DNA of 64,000 bases from Paenibacillus gyeongsangnamensis (lineage in GTDB: Bacteria > Bacillota > Bacilli > Paenibacillales > NBRC-103111), in NCBI RefSeq assembly GCF_027533625.1, contig NZ_JAQAGZ010000015.1:1-64000 (forward strand). The letters are read 5' to 3'. Within the stretch, counting starts at the first letter, position 1. Every line of letters begins with the position of its first letter. The position numbers and the translations under genes are program-made. Below, one piece after another: positions 28,656 through 38,353 of the stretch. Under the pieces are notes generated by a model. That model worked only from the letters and a program-made list of their open reading frames with translations, ran no database searches and was not told where the DNA came from.

Positions 28656-29552
28656 TTGAAGACATGTTTACATTCAGTCAGCTATTCGGGTACTTGGGGC
28701 GGGCAGACCGCACTTACTTTAAAACAATTTATTGAAAAAGCGGTTAAGCTGGGATTCGAAAGTGTGGAGTTTGCTGCAAAAAGACCGCATTGTTCCCCCC
28801 TCGATATGAATAAAGAGAAAAGAAAAGAAATTAAACATCTGCTCGAGGAAAAAGGATTAGGGCTGGCATGTATTGCCAGTTATCATGATTTTTCCGCTTT
28901 TTTCGAACATAAAGATATGGCTTACATGGAGAAAGAATTATTGTACATAAAGAATATCATTGAGCTTGCCTATGATTTGGGGAGCCCCGTCGTTCGAACA
29001 TATACGGGATATTTTAAGGAAGGCATACCCTACCGAAGCCAGTGGGACTCTTGTGTAAAAGGGATTAAAGAAAGCGCACAAATGGCGGCGCCGTATGGAA
29101 TAACCATCGGTGTACAGAATCATTCGTGCATCGCCAGCGATCCTGAAAGCCTGCTCGATTTTATGGCTGAAGTTAATGAACCTAATGCAAAAGTCGTACT
29201 TGACGCACCATTCATTGACAACCATTTTAAACCGATGCGCGAAACTGTACTTCAATATAAGGGAATGATCGTTCATACTCATCTCACGGATTATATTCGC
29301 AGAGAGAAGTATAAGTATGTTTCCGAAACGGTTACATTTGATAAAAACGGAATTGAAATGATCTCCATCCCAATTGGAAAAGGCAGCATAAACTACGAAG
29401 AATTTATTGCCGCATTACACGAAGTGGGCTATCAAGGGTCTCTATCCTACGAAATGTGCTCACCGCTTGTTGGCGGCGGCAGCGAGGAAAATCTGGATCG
29501 CAGTGCCTTGGAATCGCTGAATTATGTTAAGCAAATCCTAACCGGCTTGTAA
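28656..29552 (+). CDS. Sugar phosphate isomerase/epimerase (xylose-isomerase-like TIM barrel)
   Basis: A 298-residue AP2Ec-type TIM barrel. The opening SVSYSGTWGG and the metal-ligand regions IGVQNHSC (second-shell position where most members have E), VVLDAP (Asp), HTHLTDY (His) and SLSYEMCSP (Glu) are visible. The family isomerises or epimerises sugars or inositol intermediates using a divalent metal. The TTG start is supported by GAGGAGGGG 6 bp upstream; no ATG is better placed. Located between a dehydrogenase and permease genes. Confidence 0.83.
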   Translation: MKTCLHSVSYSGTWGGQTALTLKQFIEKAVKLGFESVEFAAKRPHCSPLDMNKEKRKEIKHLLEEKGLGLACIASYHDFSAFFEHKDMAYMEKELLYIKNIIELAYDLGSPVVRTYTGYFKEGIPYRSQWDSCVKGIKESAQMAAPYGITIGVQNHSCIASDPESLLDFMAEVNEPNAKVVLDAPFIDNHFKPMRETVLQYKGMIVHTHLTDYIRREKYKYVSETVTFDKNGIEMISIPIGKGSINYEEFIAALHEVGYQGSLSYEMCSPLVGGGSEENLDRSALESLNYVKQILTGL

Positions 29553-29581
29553 GCGTAATGCATGCAGAATGAGGTGATTGC

Positions 29582-30538
29582 GTGAACAAAGTAAATCCCC
29601 CTTTGATTGCATTGCCTTCCAAGGGTAGGAAACGACCCCGATTTTTAAAACGATGGGAATCTCCGATCGAGGGATATTTGTTTATTTCCCTTTGGCTAAT
29701 AGGCATCGCTTTTTTGACGGTATGGCCGTTCTTTCAGTCCATTTATTTTTCATTAACTAAATATTCTTTATTAGCGTCTCCCAAGTGGATCGGGTTACAA
29801 AACTACAAAACGATCATTATGAATGACGACCTCTTTAGGCAATCCCTTAAGGTGACCATATATTTTGTTCTGTTTACGGTGCCTTTGAAAATGATTTTCG
29901 CCTTGTTCGTCGCGATGCTTCTTAATAAGAATATCAAAGGAATATCTGTATACCGAACAATGATCTACTTTCCGTCATTAATTGGAACAAGCATGGCGGT
30001 TTCAATCCTATGGAAAAATATATTCGGCTCCGACGGACTCTTCAATCAACTTTTAGCTGTGTTTGGCATCCACGGCACCTCTTGGCTATCCAATCCCGCT
30101 ACTTCCCTTCCGACAATCGGGTTGCTTGATGTCTGGCAATTCGGCTCATCCATGGTCATTTTTCTGGCAGGCTTGAAACAAATTTCGAAGGAATTATACG
30201 AGGCTTCATCGATAGATGGCGCATCTAAACCTAGACAATTTATAAGCATAACTTTACCGATGATTTCTCCGGTTATACTTTTTAATATGGTTATGCAGAC
30301 CATCGGCTCGTTTCAAACCTTTACACAGGCATTCATAATTACCAAGGGCGGGCCTATGAATTCAACCTACATGTATGCCATGTATTTGTATCAAAGGGCA
30401 TTTGGAAGATTCGAGATGGGTTATGCTTCGGCACTAGCCTGGATTTTGCTGGTTATCATCGGTCTTTTTACCATGCTTATATTTGCCAGTACAAGATACT
30501 GGGTTCATTATGAGGCGGAAACGGGGGGAGCAAAATGA
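29582..30538 (+). CDS. Carbohydrate ABC transporter permease (YesP/MalF type)
   Basis: A 318-residue permease with six helices and the EAA loop EASSIDGASKPRQFISITLP near residue 207. GTG start after GAGGTGATT. It is closely related to the permease at 25639 (common WPF/YPI..S.Y.S.T.Y.L..SP.WIGL.NY opening). The stop overlaps the next start (ATGA). The binding protein for this transporter is encoded at 34401, after the two-component genes. Confidence 0.92.
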   Translation: MNKVNPPLIALPSKGRKRPRFLKRWESPIEGYLFISLWLIGIAFLTVWPFFQSIYFSLTKYSLLASPKWIGLQNYKTIIMNDDLFRQSLKVTIYFVLFTVPLKMIFALFVAMLLNKNIKGISVYRTMIYFPSLIGTSMAVSILWKNIFGSDGLFNQLLAVFGIHGTSWLSNPATSLPTIGLLDVWQFGSSMVIFLAGLKQISKELYEASSIDGASKPRQFISITLPMISPVILFNMVMQTIGSFQTFTQAFIITKGGPMNSTYMYAMYLYQRAFGRFEMGYASALAWILLVIIGLFTMLIFASTRYWVHYEAETGGAK

Positions 30539-31380
30539 TAGCAAGGGCAGCCGTCCGCTTGAAGACACCCTTAACTCATCTATTAATGCTAGTGTTCGGT
30601 CTATTGATGCTCTATCCTCTATTTTGGTGGATTGGTGCTTCGCTCAAGTCAAACCAAGAGCTGCTTTCCCCCGGTTTATTCCCTCAAAACTGGTTATGGA
30701 GCAATTATACTAAAGGGTGGGTGGCCATTCCGCGGTATACATTTACCCATTTTTATTTGAATTCGTTTCAATTGATGCTTGCCATTCTTGTAACAACCAT
30801 CGTTTCCTGCAGTTTGACGGCTTTCGGGTTTGCGCGGCTTGATTTTCCACTGCGTAAATTTTGGTTCTCCATTCTGCTGATCACCTTGATGCTCCCAGGT
30901 CAAGTTACTCTCGTTCCACAATATGTATTGTTTAACGGGCTGGGATGGATCAATACTTATTGGCCGCTAATTTTACCCCATTTGCTGGCAGCAGATGCGT
31001 TCTTTGTATTCCTGCTCATTCAATTTATTCGAGGTATTCCAAGGGAGCTGGATGAATCGGCGAAAATGGACGGCAGCTCCTCATTCGGGATTTATCTGAA
31101 AATCATTATACCGTTGACGAAACCGGCATTGGTTACAGTGGGGATTTATTGTTTTATTTGGAATTGGGACAATTTTTTTGGGCAATTAATTTATTTGAAC
31201 TCAGTAAATAAGTATACGGTAGTTCTGGCACTAAGGATGTTTATCGATACTCAAGGAAATTTGCCTTGGGGGCAGCTCCTTGCTATGTCCTTATTATCTG
31301 TTCTTCCCGCGACAATCATTTTCTTCATGCTCCAGCGCCATTTTGTAGAAGGAATTGCCACAACAGGAATCAAGGGATAG
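30535..31380 (+). CDS. Carbohydrate ABC transporter permease (YesQ/MalG type)
   Basis: A 281-residue permease with six helices, MalG-type segment GASLKSNQELLSPGLFPQNW and EAA-like loop ELDESAKMDGSSSFGIYLKI near residue 176. It starts within the stop of the preceding permease (ATGA overlap). It is followed after 20 bp by a YesM-type kinase, so transporter and regulator appear co-transcribed. Confidence 0.92.
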   Translation: MIARAAVRLKTPLTHLLMLVFGLLMLYPLFWWIGASLKSNQELLSPGLFPQNWLWSNYTKGWVAIPRYTFTHFYLNSFQLMLAILVTTIVSCSLTAFGFARLDFPLRKFWFSILLITLMLPGQVTLVPQYVLFNGLGWINTYWPLILPHLLAADAFFVFLLIQFIRGIPRELDESAKMDGSSSFGIYLKIIIPLTKPALVTVGIYCFIWNWDNFFGQLIYLNSVNKYTVVLALRMFIDTQGNLPWGQLLAMSLLSVLPATIIFFMLQRHFVEGIATTGIKG

Positions 31381-31400
31381 GGCATTGCACATAGGGAGGA

Positions 31401-33224
31401 ATGGAGGAGCAGGTCATTTATAACCCCTTCAAAAAACACAAAATCGATCGCTTGTTGTTCGGAAGCTTTGCTTGTTTGATCGTGACTCTGATCATTGTTG
31501 TTATCGCGATTAGCTATAAGTATTCCTCTCGGGAGTTAGTCAGAAACACGTCGTATTATCAGCAAAATCTATTAAATCAGTTAAACAAACAAATCGTTAC
31601 GCAGATGAATTCAATTGAACAAATCTCATTGGCCGCATCCAGGAATACGAATGTACAGCGTTTTTTAGGTTCAGAAGGGGATAGCTACGCCAATTATCAG
31701 CAGCAGAAAACAGTTGTAGAATATATGGCTAACATCGTGTATAGTACCAGCATCATAGAATCCATTGATTTGTACATCAATCATCAGCCAATGAGAATAT
31801 CCGGGACTCCCGTCATTTTTAAGAGCACCGACGTATTGAAGGAGGAAGTGTGGTATCCGCTAATTAAAGATACGGATTTCACATGGATTCCGGAGAGCCG
31901 TACGAATGCGAATGACGGTTCAACACCTGTTGTTAGTTTTATGCGGAAAATGTACTCTTACACCGGCCGGTATCAAGGTCTGCTTGCTTTCCATATTAAG
32001 TCTTCTGCTATTCACAATTTATTGAAAGACGAGATTAGCGATAGTAATCATACATCCAGTACCAGGGTTATGATGGATTTCAAAGGCAGAATCATTTCCA
32101 CGCTCGGGGAAAATTCCATTGATCCTGACATGCAAGAATCGATCCTTAAACGCATTGATAACAGTAGAACCGGTAATGCCCACATCATGTTCGGTACAAA
32201 TAAGAATAAGGGAATCAATGATGTACTGATTGTTTGGACCCGACTATATAATTCGAATTGGGTTTTATTGGAGATTACTCCATGGAAGGAAATAACGAAA
32301 GGCAGTACAGAAATTTCAACCGTTTTACTATTTGTTGGACTGATCGCTATCGGGTTTGCAATTATTTTAACTCTGGTGTTGTCCAATCAATTTACGAAAC
32401 CTATCCGAATGTTACTGCGAGAAATGAATCGTTTCAATAAAAACTTCCCGCAAAGCAGCCAGAAAGCCAAATTGCCGGGAGATTACCATAATGAATTTGG
32501 AACCATATTTATTGTTTACAAAAACATGCTCGATAGCAACGAAGAATTGTTTCGATCCTTAGAGAATCGCTACATAAGACAGAAAGAATCTGAAATAAAG
32601 GCTTTACAAGCTATGATAAATCCCCACTTTTTGTATAACACGCTTGATCAAATAAACTGGATGGCGATTGATATAGGCCATTTTGAAATTAGCAAGGTAG
32701 TGGAATTAATGGGGCGTATGTTTCGGATTGGTCTCTCCAATGGCGAATATTTAATTGAAATCGTAGAAGAGCTGAAGCATATACGCTGTTATATGGAGCT
32801 TCAGAAGATTCGTCTGGGAAACAAATTCGATTACGTTGTCGATGTGCCGGATGCGATTTTGAATTGTTATATTTTAAAATTGACGCTGCAGCCTTTTGTG
32901 GAGAACGCAGTTATGCACGGCCTGCATGGTGTGCAGCATGGTACTATCCATATCCGTGCCGTAGAAACAACAGAGGGCATTTTATTTACGATTACCGATA
33001 ATGGTAAAGGGATGAAGGAAGAGTGGCAAAGCCCAAAACGACGGAAGACAGGTGGGTACGGAATTCGAAATGTGAAGGAACGGATGGATGCCTATTATAG
33101 TGATAAATACGGAATCCACATAGAAAGCGAACCGGGTAAAGGCACGGGAGTTTACATTCTGCAGCCAAAGATTGAAAATTCAAATCACTGGAGAGAACAA
33201 TATGTGGAAAGTGGCAATCATTGA
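31401..33224 (+). CDS. YesM-type sensor histidine kinase
   Basis: A 607-residue membrane kinase. Helix 1 spans residues ~20-40, an extracellular dCache-like sensor ~45-300, helix 2 ~306-328, then HAMP. The His_kinase domain has AMINPHFLYNTLDQINW with phospho-acceptor His409, the N-box ENAVMHG and the G-boxes DNGKGM and GGYGIRNV. The ATG at 31401 directly abuts AGGGAGGA, which is too close. ATT at 31416, 8 bp after GGAGGAGC and opening IYNPFKKHKIDRLL, looks more like the true start, which would be an unusual codon. It partners the regulator that overlaps its 3' end and probably senses the substrate of the flanking importer. Confidence 0.9.
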   Translation: MEEQVIYNPFKKHKIDRLLFGSFACLIVTLIIVVIAISYKYSSRELVRNTSYYQQNLLNQLNKQIVTQMNSIEQISLAASRNTNVQRFLGSEGDSYANYQQQKTVVEYMANIVYSTSIIESIDLYINHQPMRISGTPVIFKSTDVLKEEVWYPLIKDTDFTWIPESRTNANDGSTPVVSFMRKMYSYTGRYQGLLAFHIKSSAIHNLLKDEISDSNHTSSTRVMMDFKGRIISTLGENSIDPDMQESILKRIDNSRTGNAHIMFGTNKNKGINDVLIVWTRLYNSNWVLLEITPWKEITKGSTEISTVLLFVGLIAIGFAIILTLVLSNQFTKPIRMLLREMNRFNKNFPQSSQKAKLPGDYHNEFGTIFIVYKNMLDSNEELFRSLENRYIRQKESEIKALQAMINPHFLYNTLDQINWMAIDIGHFEISKVVELMGRMFRIGLSNGEYLIEIVEELKHIRCYMELQKIRLGNKFDYVVDVPDAILNCYILKLTLQPFVENAVMHGLHGVQHGTIHIRAVETTEGILFTITDNGKGMKEEWQSPKRRKTGGYGIRNVKERMDAYYSDKYGIHIESEPGKGTGVYILQPKIENSNHWREQYVESGNH

Positions 33225-34284
33225 TGATGATCCGTATGTGCTCCGGGGAATGAAGAAAATTATCCCATGGGCAGAACTGGACTTGGAGTTTGTCGGTGAA
33301 GAGCAGGATGGACACAAAGGGCTTGAGCTTATCCGTACCGCATGTCCTGATATCGTGATAACGGATATTTATATGCCTGTCTTGAACGGTCTGGATATGA
33401 TCGAGAAATTACGGGATGAGGGATTTCAAGGTAAAATTGTCATCCTGAGCGGATATTCCGATTTTGAATACGCAAGACAGGCCGTACGCTTGGATGTGGA
33501 TGATTATTTATCTAAACCGACGTCCATCGAGATGTTGCGCAAAGTCATGGAGAAATTGATTCACCGATTAGAAGAAGAATTAATTAAAAAAGAAAAAATG
33601 GATGAAGTATACCACAAAGATGCTAATCCAGAATTGAGTGAAACGCAGCTGGAGTTTTACCATAACTTTGCGCAAGCAATACGAAACTCCAAAGCATGCT
33701 ACGCAAAGGAGCTGGTGAAAGGGCATATTGTTCATTTGCAAGATATCAATTTTACATCACAAGCTCTTCTTCAGCAATATACCAAAGAGATATGGACCAT
33801 TCTTGCTTATACCTTATTTGACGCAGGTATTGTATTGAATGACATTTATCCAAACCATACTTTGCAAAATGATTTGGACAATATTATATCGTTGATTCAG
33901 TTTGAGCTATGGTTGTTACATATCATTGATGTGATTCTGGAAAGCCGCAAATATAAAGATAACCTTAAACATCAAAAAGCGATGGATACCATCATCGAAT
34001 ATATTCATGAGCATTATACGGAAGATATCTCGTTGGAGGAATTATCGGATATCGTATCGATTTCGAAAAATTATTTGTGCTATATTTTCAAGAAAGCTAC
34101 CGGTGAAACGTTCAATCAGTATTTGACAAGGGTTCGGATTGAAAAAGCAAAAGAAATGATTCTGGATGGAAAATGGCTGGTGTATGAGATTGCAGAGAAA
34201 GTCGGTTATAAGAACATTCCCTATTTCAGTACAGTATTTAAGAAGATAACAGGACATACTCCGACGGATCTGGTGAAGAATTGA
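33202..34284 (+). CDS. YesN-type response regulator with AraC HTH
   Basis: A 360-residue regulator. Receiver at 1-120: acidic pair IIDDDPYV, phospho-acceptor Asp55 in VITDIYMPV, and the conserved Lys in YLSKPTS. C-terminal AraC DNA-binding domain ~258-360 (LEELSDIVSISKNYLCYIFK; KVGYKNIPYFSTVFKKITGH). ATG at 33202 follows CTGGAGAG and lies 23 bp inside the kinase gene, so the pair is translationally coupled. It probably activates the surrounding transporter operon. Confidence 0.92.
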   Translation: MWKVAIIDDDPYVLRGMKKIIPWAELDLEFVGEEQDGHKGLELIRTACPDIVITDIYMPVLNGLDMIEKLRDEGFQGKIVILSGYSDFEYARQAVRLDVDDYLSKPTSIEMLRKVMEKLIHRLEEELIKKEKMDEVYHKDANPELSETQLEFYHNFAQAIRNSKACYAKELVKGHIVHLQDINFTSQALLQQYTKEIWTILAYTLFDAGIVLNDIYPNHTLQNDLDNIISLIQFELWLLHIIDVILESRKYKDNLKHQKAMDTIIEYIHEHYTEDISLEELSDIVSISKNYLCYIFKKATGETFNQYLTRVRIEKAKEMILDGKWLVYEIAEKVGYKNIPYFSTVFKKITGHTPTDLVKN

Positions 34285-34400
34285 GTAATTGGAATATTTT
34301 AAAATAGTTCGTAAGTTTCCCGCATACCCAACCTCAAGCTCAGACATTAATATGATAATGTACCCGGTTGTTAAACTCAGCTGAAAGGGGCAATGAATGC

Positions 34401-35717
34401 ATGAGGAAATCGGTCAAGAGGGCTTTCGTACCTGCAATCGCTGCGATGCTAATGTTATCTGTAACCGCTTGCAATAGTCAGAAGGAAGCAGCTTCCGGAG
34501 GCAAAACTGCGGAATCCGGCACTCCAAATAATGCAGGTGATACCGCCAAACCGGTTAAACTGCGAATCGATTGGTGGGGGGCACAAACAAGGCATGACTT
34601 GACTTTAAAAGTTCTGGATCTTTATACGAAGCAGCATCCCAATGTTACCTTTGAACCTGAGTATTCCGGCTGGGATGGATATTGGGATAAGCTCGCGACT
34701 GAGGTAGCGGCGAAGAGTGCACCGGACATTTACCAGATGGATCCGGCGTATTTAAATCAATATGTCACAAATAATCAGTTGGCTGAGTTTAAGAATGTCA
34801 ACACTTCAGATATGGAGCCTTCTTTGCTTAACACCGGTAAAGTCAATAATAAGCTGTATGCTATTCCTCTAGGCAAGAACATTAACGGTATGGCCTATAA
34901 TAAGGTGCTTGTTAATAAACTGGGAATCACAGCTCCGCATAATGATTGGACTTGGGATGAGTATTTCCAGTTCGGGCGAGACGCCAAGGCTAAACTAGGT
35001 AAAGACAGCTATGCGTTACTGGATGCCACAACGAATATCGAAATGGCGGATATGTACCAAATCAGTCAAGGTAAAGGCAGTATGATTCTTGATAACGGCA
35101 AATTTAATCTAGACAAAGACTCCTTTATTCAATTCCAAACGATATATGTGCAGTTAAGAAAAGAGGGCGTTGTACCGCCGCCGGAAGTTTCGGTTACGAA
35201 TCAGGATTTAGATCCGCAAAACGACTTGATGGTTAAAAATAAAGTATTGATCAGACAGCTTTATGCAGCGCAATCCACTGCTTTAGACAGCATGAGTCCA
35301 GGCTCGTATGCTATGGTTACAGTTCCTAAGGGCAAGCAAAAAGGGGGATGGTTAACTCCTTCGATGTATTGGAGCATTAGCTCTAACTCACCCAATAAGG
35401 CCGAAGCTGAAAAATTTATCGATTGGTTCATTAACAGCAATGAAGCGGGAGATATTCTCGGCACCAGTCGTGGAGTTCCTGTCTCGAGCAAAGTGCTTGA
35501 ACACGTATCACCGAGCTTCAGCGCTGCTGATAAATTGGGAGTGGATTTGCTGACAAAAGGATCTCAGGATGCACCGCCATTTCCTTTTATACCTGAAAAA
35601 TGGGCAGGCTGGAGAGCCAAGGACTACGTAACGGCTACGGAAAAATTAATGTTTGGCAAATCTACCCCAGAGCAGGCTTACAACGAGTTGGTAGTAATGA
35701 GCAAACAATACCAATAG
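34401..35717 (+). CDS. Carbohydrate ABC transporter solute-binding lipoprotein
   Basis: A 438-residue family-1 binding protein with a lipoprotein signal (lipobox VTAC near residue 24) and mature opening LRIDWWGAQTRHDLTLKVLD. ATG 34401 is chosen because AAAGGGG lies 10 bp upstream; the frame stays open further upstream without a site. It is paralogous to the binding protein at 24240. Its place after the YesM/YesN genes and 116 bp downstream of them suggests its own promoter. It serves the permeases at 29582 and 30535. Confidence 0.9.
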   Translation: MRKSVKRAFVPAIAAMLMLSVTACNSQKEAASGGKTAESGTPNNAGDTAKPVKLRIDWWGAQTRHDLTLKVLDLYTKQHPNVTFEPEYSGWDGYWDKLATEVAAKSAPDIYQMDPAYLNQYVTNNQLAEFKNVNTSDMEPSLLNTGKVNNKLYAIPLGKNINGMAYNKVLVNKLGITAPHNDWTWDEYFQFGRDAKAKLGKDSYALLDATTNIEMADMYQISQGKGSMILDNGKFNLDKDSFIQFQTIYVQLRKEGVVPPPEVSVTNQDLDPQNDLMVKNKVLIRQLYAAQSTALDSMSPGSYAMVTVPKGKQKGGWLTPSMYWSISSNSPNKAEAEKFIDWFINSNEAGDILGTSRGVPVSSKVLEHVSPSFSAADKLGVDLLTKGSQDAPPFPFIPEKWAGWRAKDYVTATEKLMFGKSTPEQAYNELVVMSKQYQ

Positions 35718-35793
35718 AATGAATGGGCCGTCCCTTCTGAATGAGGGGCGGTAATGGATCATGATAAATTCAGTTGGCAAGAGAGGTCTTCCT

Positions 35794-36621
35794 ATGATGA
35801 AATTATCAGGATTTGCAGATGAGATTTCTCCGGATTTGATGCAGCAGATAACCGTTTGTATGGATGAAGGGATCAAACATCTGGAATTTCGGAGTGCTTG
35901 GAATACCAATGTGCTTAAATTAAACGATGCAGAGTTATTAAAGGCAAAGACAGCACTTGAGAGCAATCAAATGCGTGTATCTGCTATAGGCTCCCCCGTA
36001 GGAAAAATTGGCATTATGGATGACTTCGAATCGCACCTCCGTGCATTTGAAAGAGCAATACACGCAGCAAAGGTGTTCGATACGAAGTATATCCGCGTAT
36101 TTTCTTTTATATTACCACAGGGAGATGACTGGAGAAGACATCGTGATGAGGTCATGTACAGAATGAAGCAAATGGTCAAACGTGCAGAAGAAGCGAATGT
36201 AATTTTGCTGCATGAAAATGAATCCGGTATGTACGGGGATACGCCGGAGCGATGTTTGGATGTGTTGGCAACATGTTCTTCGCCAAACCTTCGTCAAGCG
36301 TTTGATCCGGGGAATTTCGTACAGAGTGGAGTTAAATCGACGTTGGAAGCCTTTCATGTACTGAAGCCTTATATCGAATATATTCATATTAAAGACGTCA
36401 CCCTTCACAATGGAAAAGAGGCCCCTGCCGGCAGGGGAGACGGGCAGCTAACGGAATTGTTAATGCAATTGCAAAGCATGCGATATAACGGATTTTTATC
36501 TTTAGAGCCGCATTTAGTCTACTCCGGTATGTATCCGGATCATACTCCGGCCGAATTGTTCGTAATCGCGAGCCAAGCATTAAAAGAAATATTGCAACAT
36601 ATTGGTGAAGATTGGACATAA
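35794..36621 (+). CDS. Sugar phosphate isomerase/epimerase (TIM barrel)
   Basis: A 275-residue xylose-isomerase-like barrel. Metal-ligand segments are all present: LLHENESGMYGDT (Glu), QAFDPGNF (Asp), YIHIKDV (His) and FLSLEPHL (Glu). PAGRGDGQL also matches the family. It probably isomerises or epimerises a ketose or inositol-type intermediate produced by the Gfo/Idh enzymes of this operon. Tandem ATGs at 35794 and 35797 follow GAGAGGT; either can serve. Unlike the barrel at 28656 it keeps all canonical ligands. Confidence 0.87.
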   Translation: MMKLSGFADEISPDLMQQITVCMDEGIKHLEFRSAWNTNVLKLNDAELLKAKTALESNQMRVSAIGSPVGKIGIMDDFESHLRAFERAIHAAKVFDTKYIRVFSFILPQGDDWRRHRDEVMYRMKQMVKRAEEANVILLHENESGMYGDTPERCLDVLATCSSPNLRQAFDPGNFVQSGVKSTLEAFHVLKPYIEYIHIKDVTLHNGKEAPAGRGDGQLTELLMQLQSMRYNGFLSLEPHLVYSGMYPDHTPAELFVIASQALKEILQHIGEDWT

Positions 36622-36629
36622 AATTGAAG

Positions 36630-36657
36630 AACGCCGGAAGGCGTTTTTCTATTTTTA
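36630..36657 (+). terminator. Rho-independent terminator
   Basis: AACGCC and GGCGTT form a 6-bp stem with a GGAA tetraloop, followed by TTTCTATTTTT. It ends the 27.5-36.6 kb sugar operon. Confidence 0.8.
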
Positions 36658-36754
36658 TGCGCCAGTTACCCGCGAACCTGATCTTGTATTTTTCTTGATA
36701 GCGCATACAATGAAGATATAGTTAAAAAACAGGAACTGCAATGAGGTGTGTAGT

Positions 36755-38341
36755 TTGCTATATACCAGAAGGCCGACCTTAAGATCTAAAATCAATCTTC
36801 TTGTCTTATTGAATATTTTATTTGTTTTATTGCTTGTCCTCTCCGCTGTATCCTATATCATGATTGACCAAAAATTCGAGGATACCGGCGATAAAGCCCT
36901 TGCTTTAGCGAACGCCGTGGCGGGCATGCCCGAAATCATTCAGGCGATGGGTGAACCCGATCCTTCTTCCGTCATTCAACCTCTGGCCGAACGGCTCCGG
37001 GTGAAATCCAAGGCCGAATTTATCGTCGTTACCAACATGAGCCTCATTCGCTTCAGCCACCCGAACCCGAGCAACATCGGCAAACCCTTGGACGGAGAAG
37101 ACGCTCAAAACGATCAGAAAGTATTGAACGGGGAGGAAATCCGTTCTATCGCTATCGGCAGTCTGGGCCACACCGTTCGGGGAAAAACCCCCATATATGG
37201 TGCTGACCATCGTCAGATCGGACTCGTGTCCGTAGGCTTTCTCGTGCAAAATATTTGGAATCAAATGTACACGCTGCTTCTCAAGATCGTATTGATCGGA
37301 GCAGCCGCGCTAATCTTCGGTCTTGGGGGAGCGTACCTTTTATCCGGGCATATTAAAAAGCAGATTTTCAATATGGAGCCTCATGAAATCGCATTCAAAA
37401 CACAGGAGCAAGCGGCGATACTGGATTCCATTCACGAAGGGATCATTGCTGTCAATAGCGAAGGGAAGATTACAACCTGCAATCGCGAAGCCAAAAAAAT
37501 AATGGGCATCGAAGGAGTTGAAGTTAACGGGAGAGAGATTAATTCCATCCTTCCGACGTCCCGGTTATTGGATGTACTGAAAGAAGGCGTTATCCATAAG
37601 GATATTCCTATGCTGATAGGAGATACCCTGATTATTACTAATCGGGTGCCCGTGTACGCGATGGAACAAATTATAGGGGCCGTGGCCACCTTCCGTGACA
37701 AGCTTCAACTCGATCAGATTGATCAGCGACTGGCGGATATCGGACAATATGCCGATTCTCTGCGCAGCCAAAGACATGAATTTATGAATCGGTTGCATCT
37801 AATTTCGGGATTGATCGAAATGAAGGAATACGAAATGGTGAGGGAGTTAATCGAAGAAGTCAATGAAGAGCAGCGAAATCTGCTGAATTTTTTCCTGACA
37901 AGAATTCACGATTCCGCCATCGTAGGCGTCTTGATTGGAAAGCTGCACCGGGCCAAAGAACTCGGCATCGCCCTGGTTATCGACGCGGACTCTTCCTTGC
38001 CGGACCCATGCCCTCATCGAGAGATCATCGTGACCATTCTCGGAAACGCCATTGAAAATTCGCTCGAGGCCATATCGGGCACTAACATGACAACGCCAAG
38101 CGCCATTACGGTCGGCTTCCATGACGAAAGCGACCGACTTCATATTTCGGTTCACGATACGGGGCCGGGAATAGATCCGAGCTTGGGAGCAGCCATATTC
38201 GAGGACGGAGTGACGACAAAGGGCGCCGGGCGAGGATTCGGTCTGGCCCTGCTTACTCGTTTGGTAACCAACATTGGGGGAGACTTGTCGATGGAATGTT
38301 CGCCTTCAGGCACGATGTTAAAAACGAGCTTACCCAAATAG
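36755..38341 (+). CDS. CitA/DcuS-type sensor histidine kinase
   Basis: A 528-residue membrane kinase. Helix 1 is near residues 12-37, then an extracellular single-Cache sensor whose VVTNMSLIRFSHPNPSNIGK matches carboxylate-sensing members. Helix 2 is near 173-197, followed by a PAS domain (AILDSIHEGIIAVNSEGKIT), the SPOB-type dimerisation motif SQRHEFMNRLHLISG (His ~341) and an HATPase domain (GNAIENSLEA; DTGPGI; GRGFGLAL). TTG 36755 has GAGGTG 6 bp upstream; GTG 36746 is an alternative. It works with the CitB-type regulator 12 bp downstream; family ligands are di- or tricarboxylates, but the ligand here is unknown. Confidence 0.9.
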   Translation: MLYTRRPTLRSKINLLVLLNILFVLLLVLSAVSYIMIDQKFEDTGDKALALANAVAGMPEIIQAMGEPDPSSVIQPLAERLRVKSKAEFIVVTNMSLIRFSHPNPSNIGKPLDGEDAQNDQKVLNGEEIRSIAIGSLGHTVRGKTPIYGADHRQIGLVSVGFLVQNIWNQMYTLLLKIVLIGAAALIFGLGGAYLLSGHIKKQIFNMEPHEIAFKTQEQAAILDSIHEGIIAVNSEGKITTCNREAKKIMGIEGVEVNGREINSILPTSRLLDVLKEGVIHKDIPMLIGDTLIITNRVPVYAMEQIIGAVATFRDKLQLDQIDQRLADIGQYADSLRSQRHEFMNRLHLISGLIEMKEYEMVRELIEEVNEEQRNLLNFFLTRIHDSAIVGVLIGKLHRAKELGIALVIDADSSLPDPCPHREIIVTILGNAIENSLEAISGTNMTTPSAITVGFHDESDRLHISVHDTGPGIDPSLGAAIFEDGVTTKGAGRGFGLALLTRLVTNIGGDLSMECSPSGTMLKTSLPK

Positions 38342-38353
38342 GAGGCGTGGACC

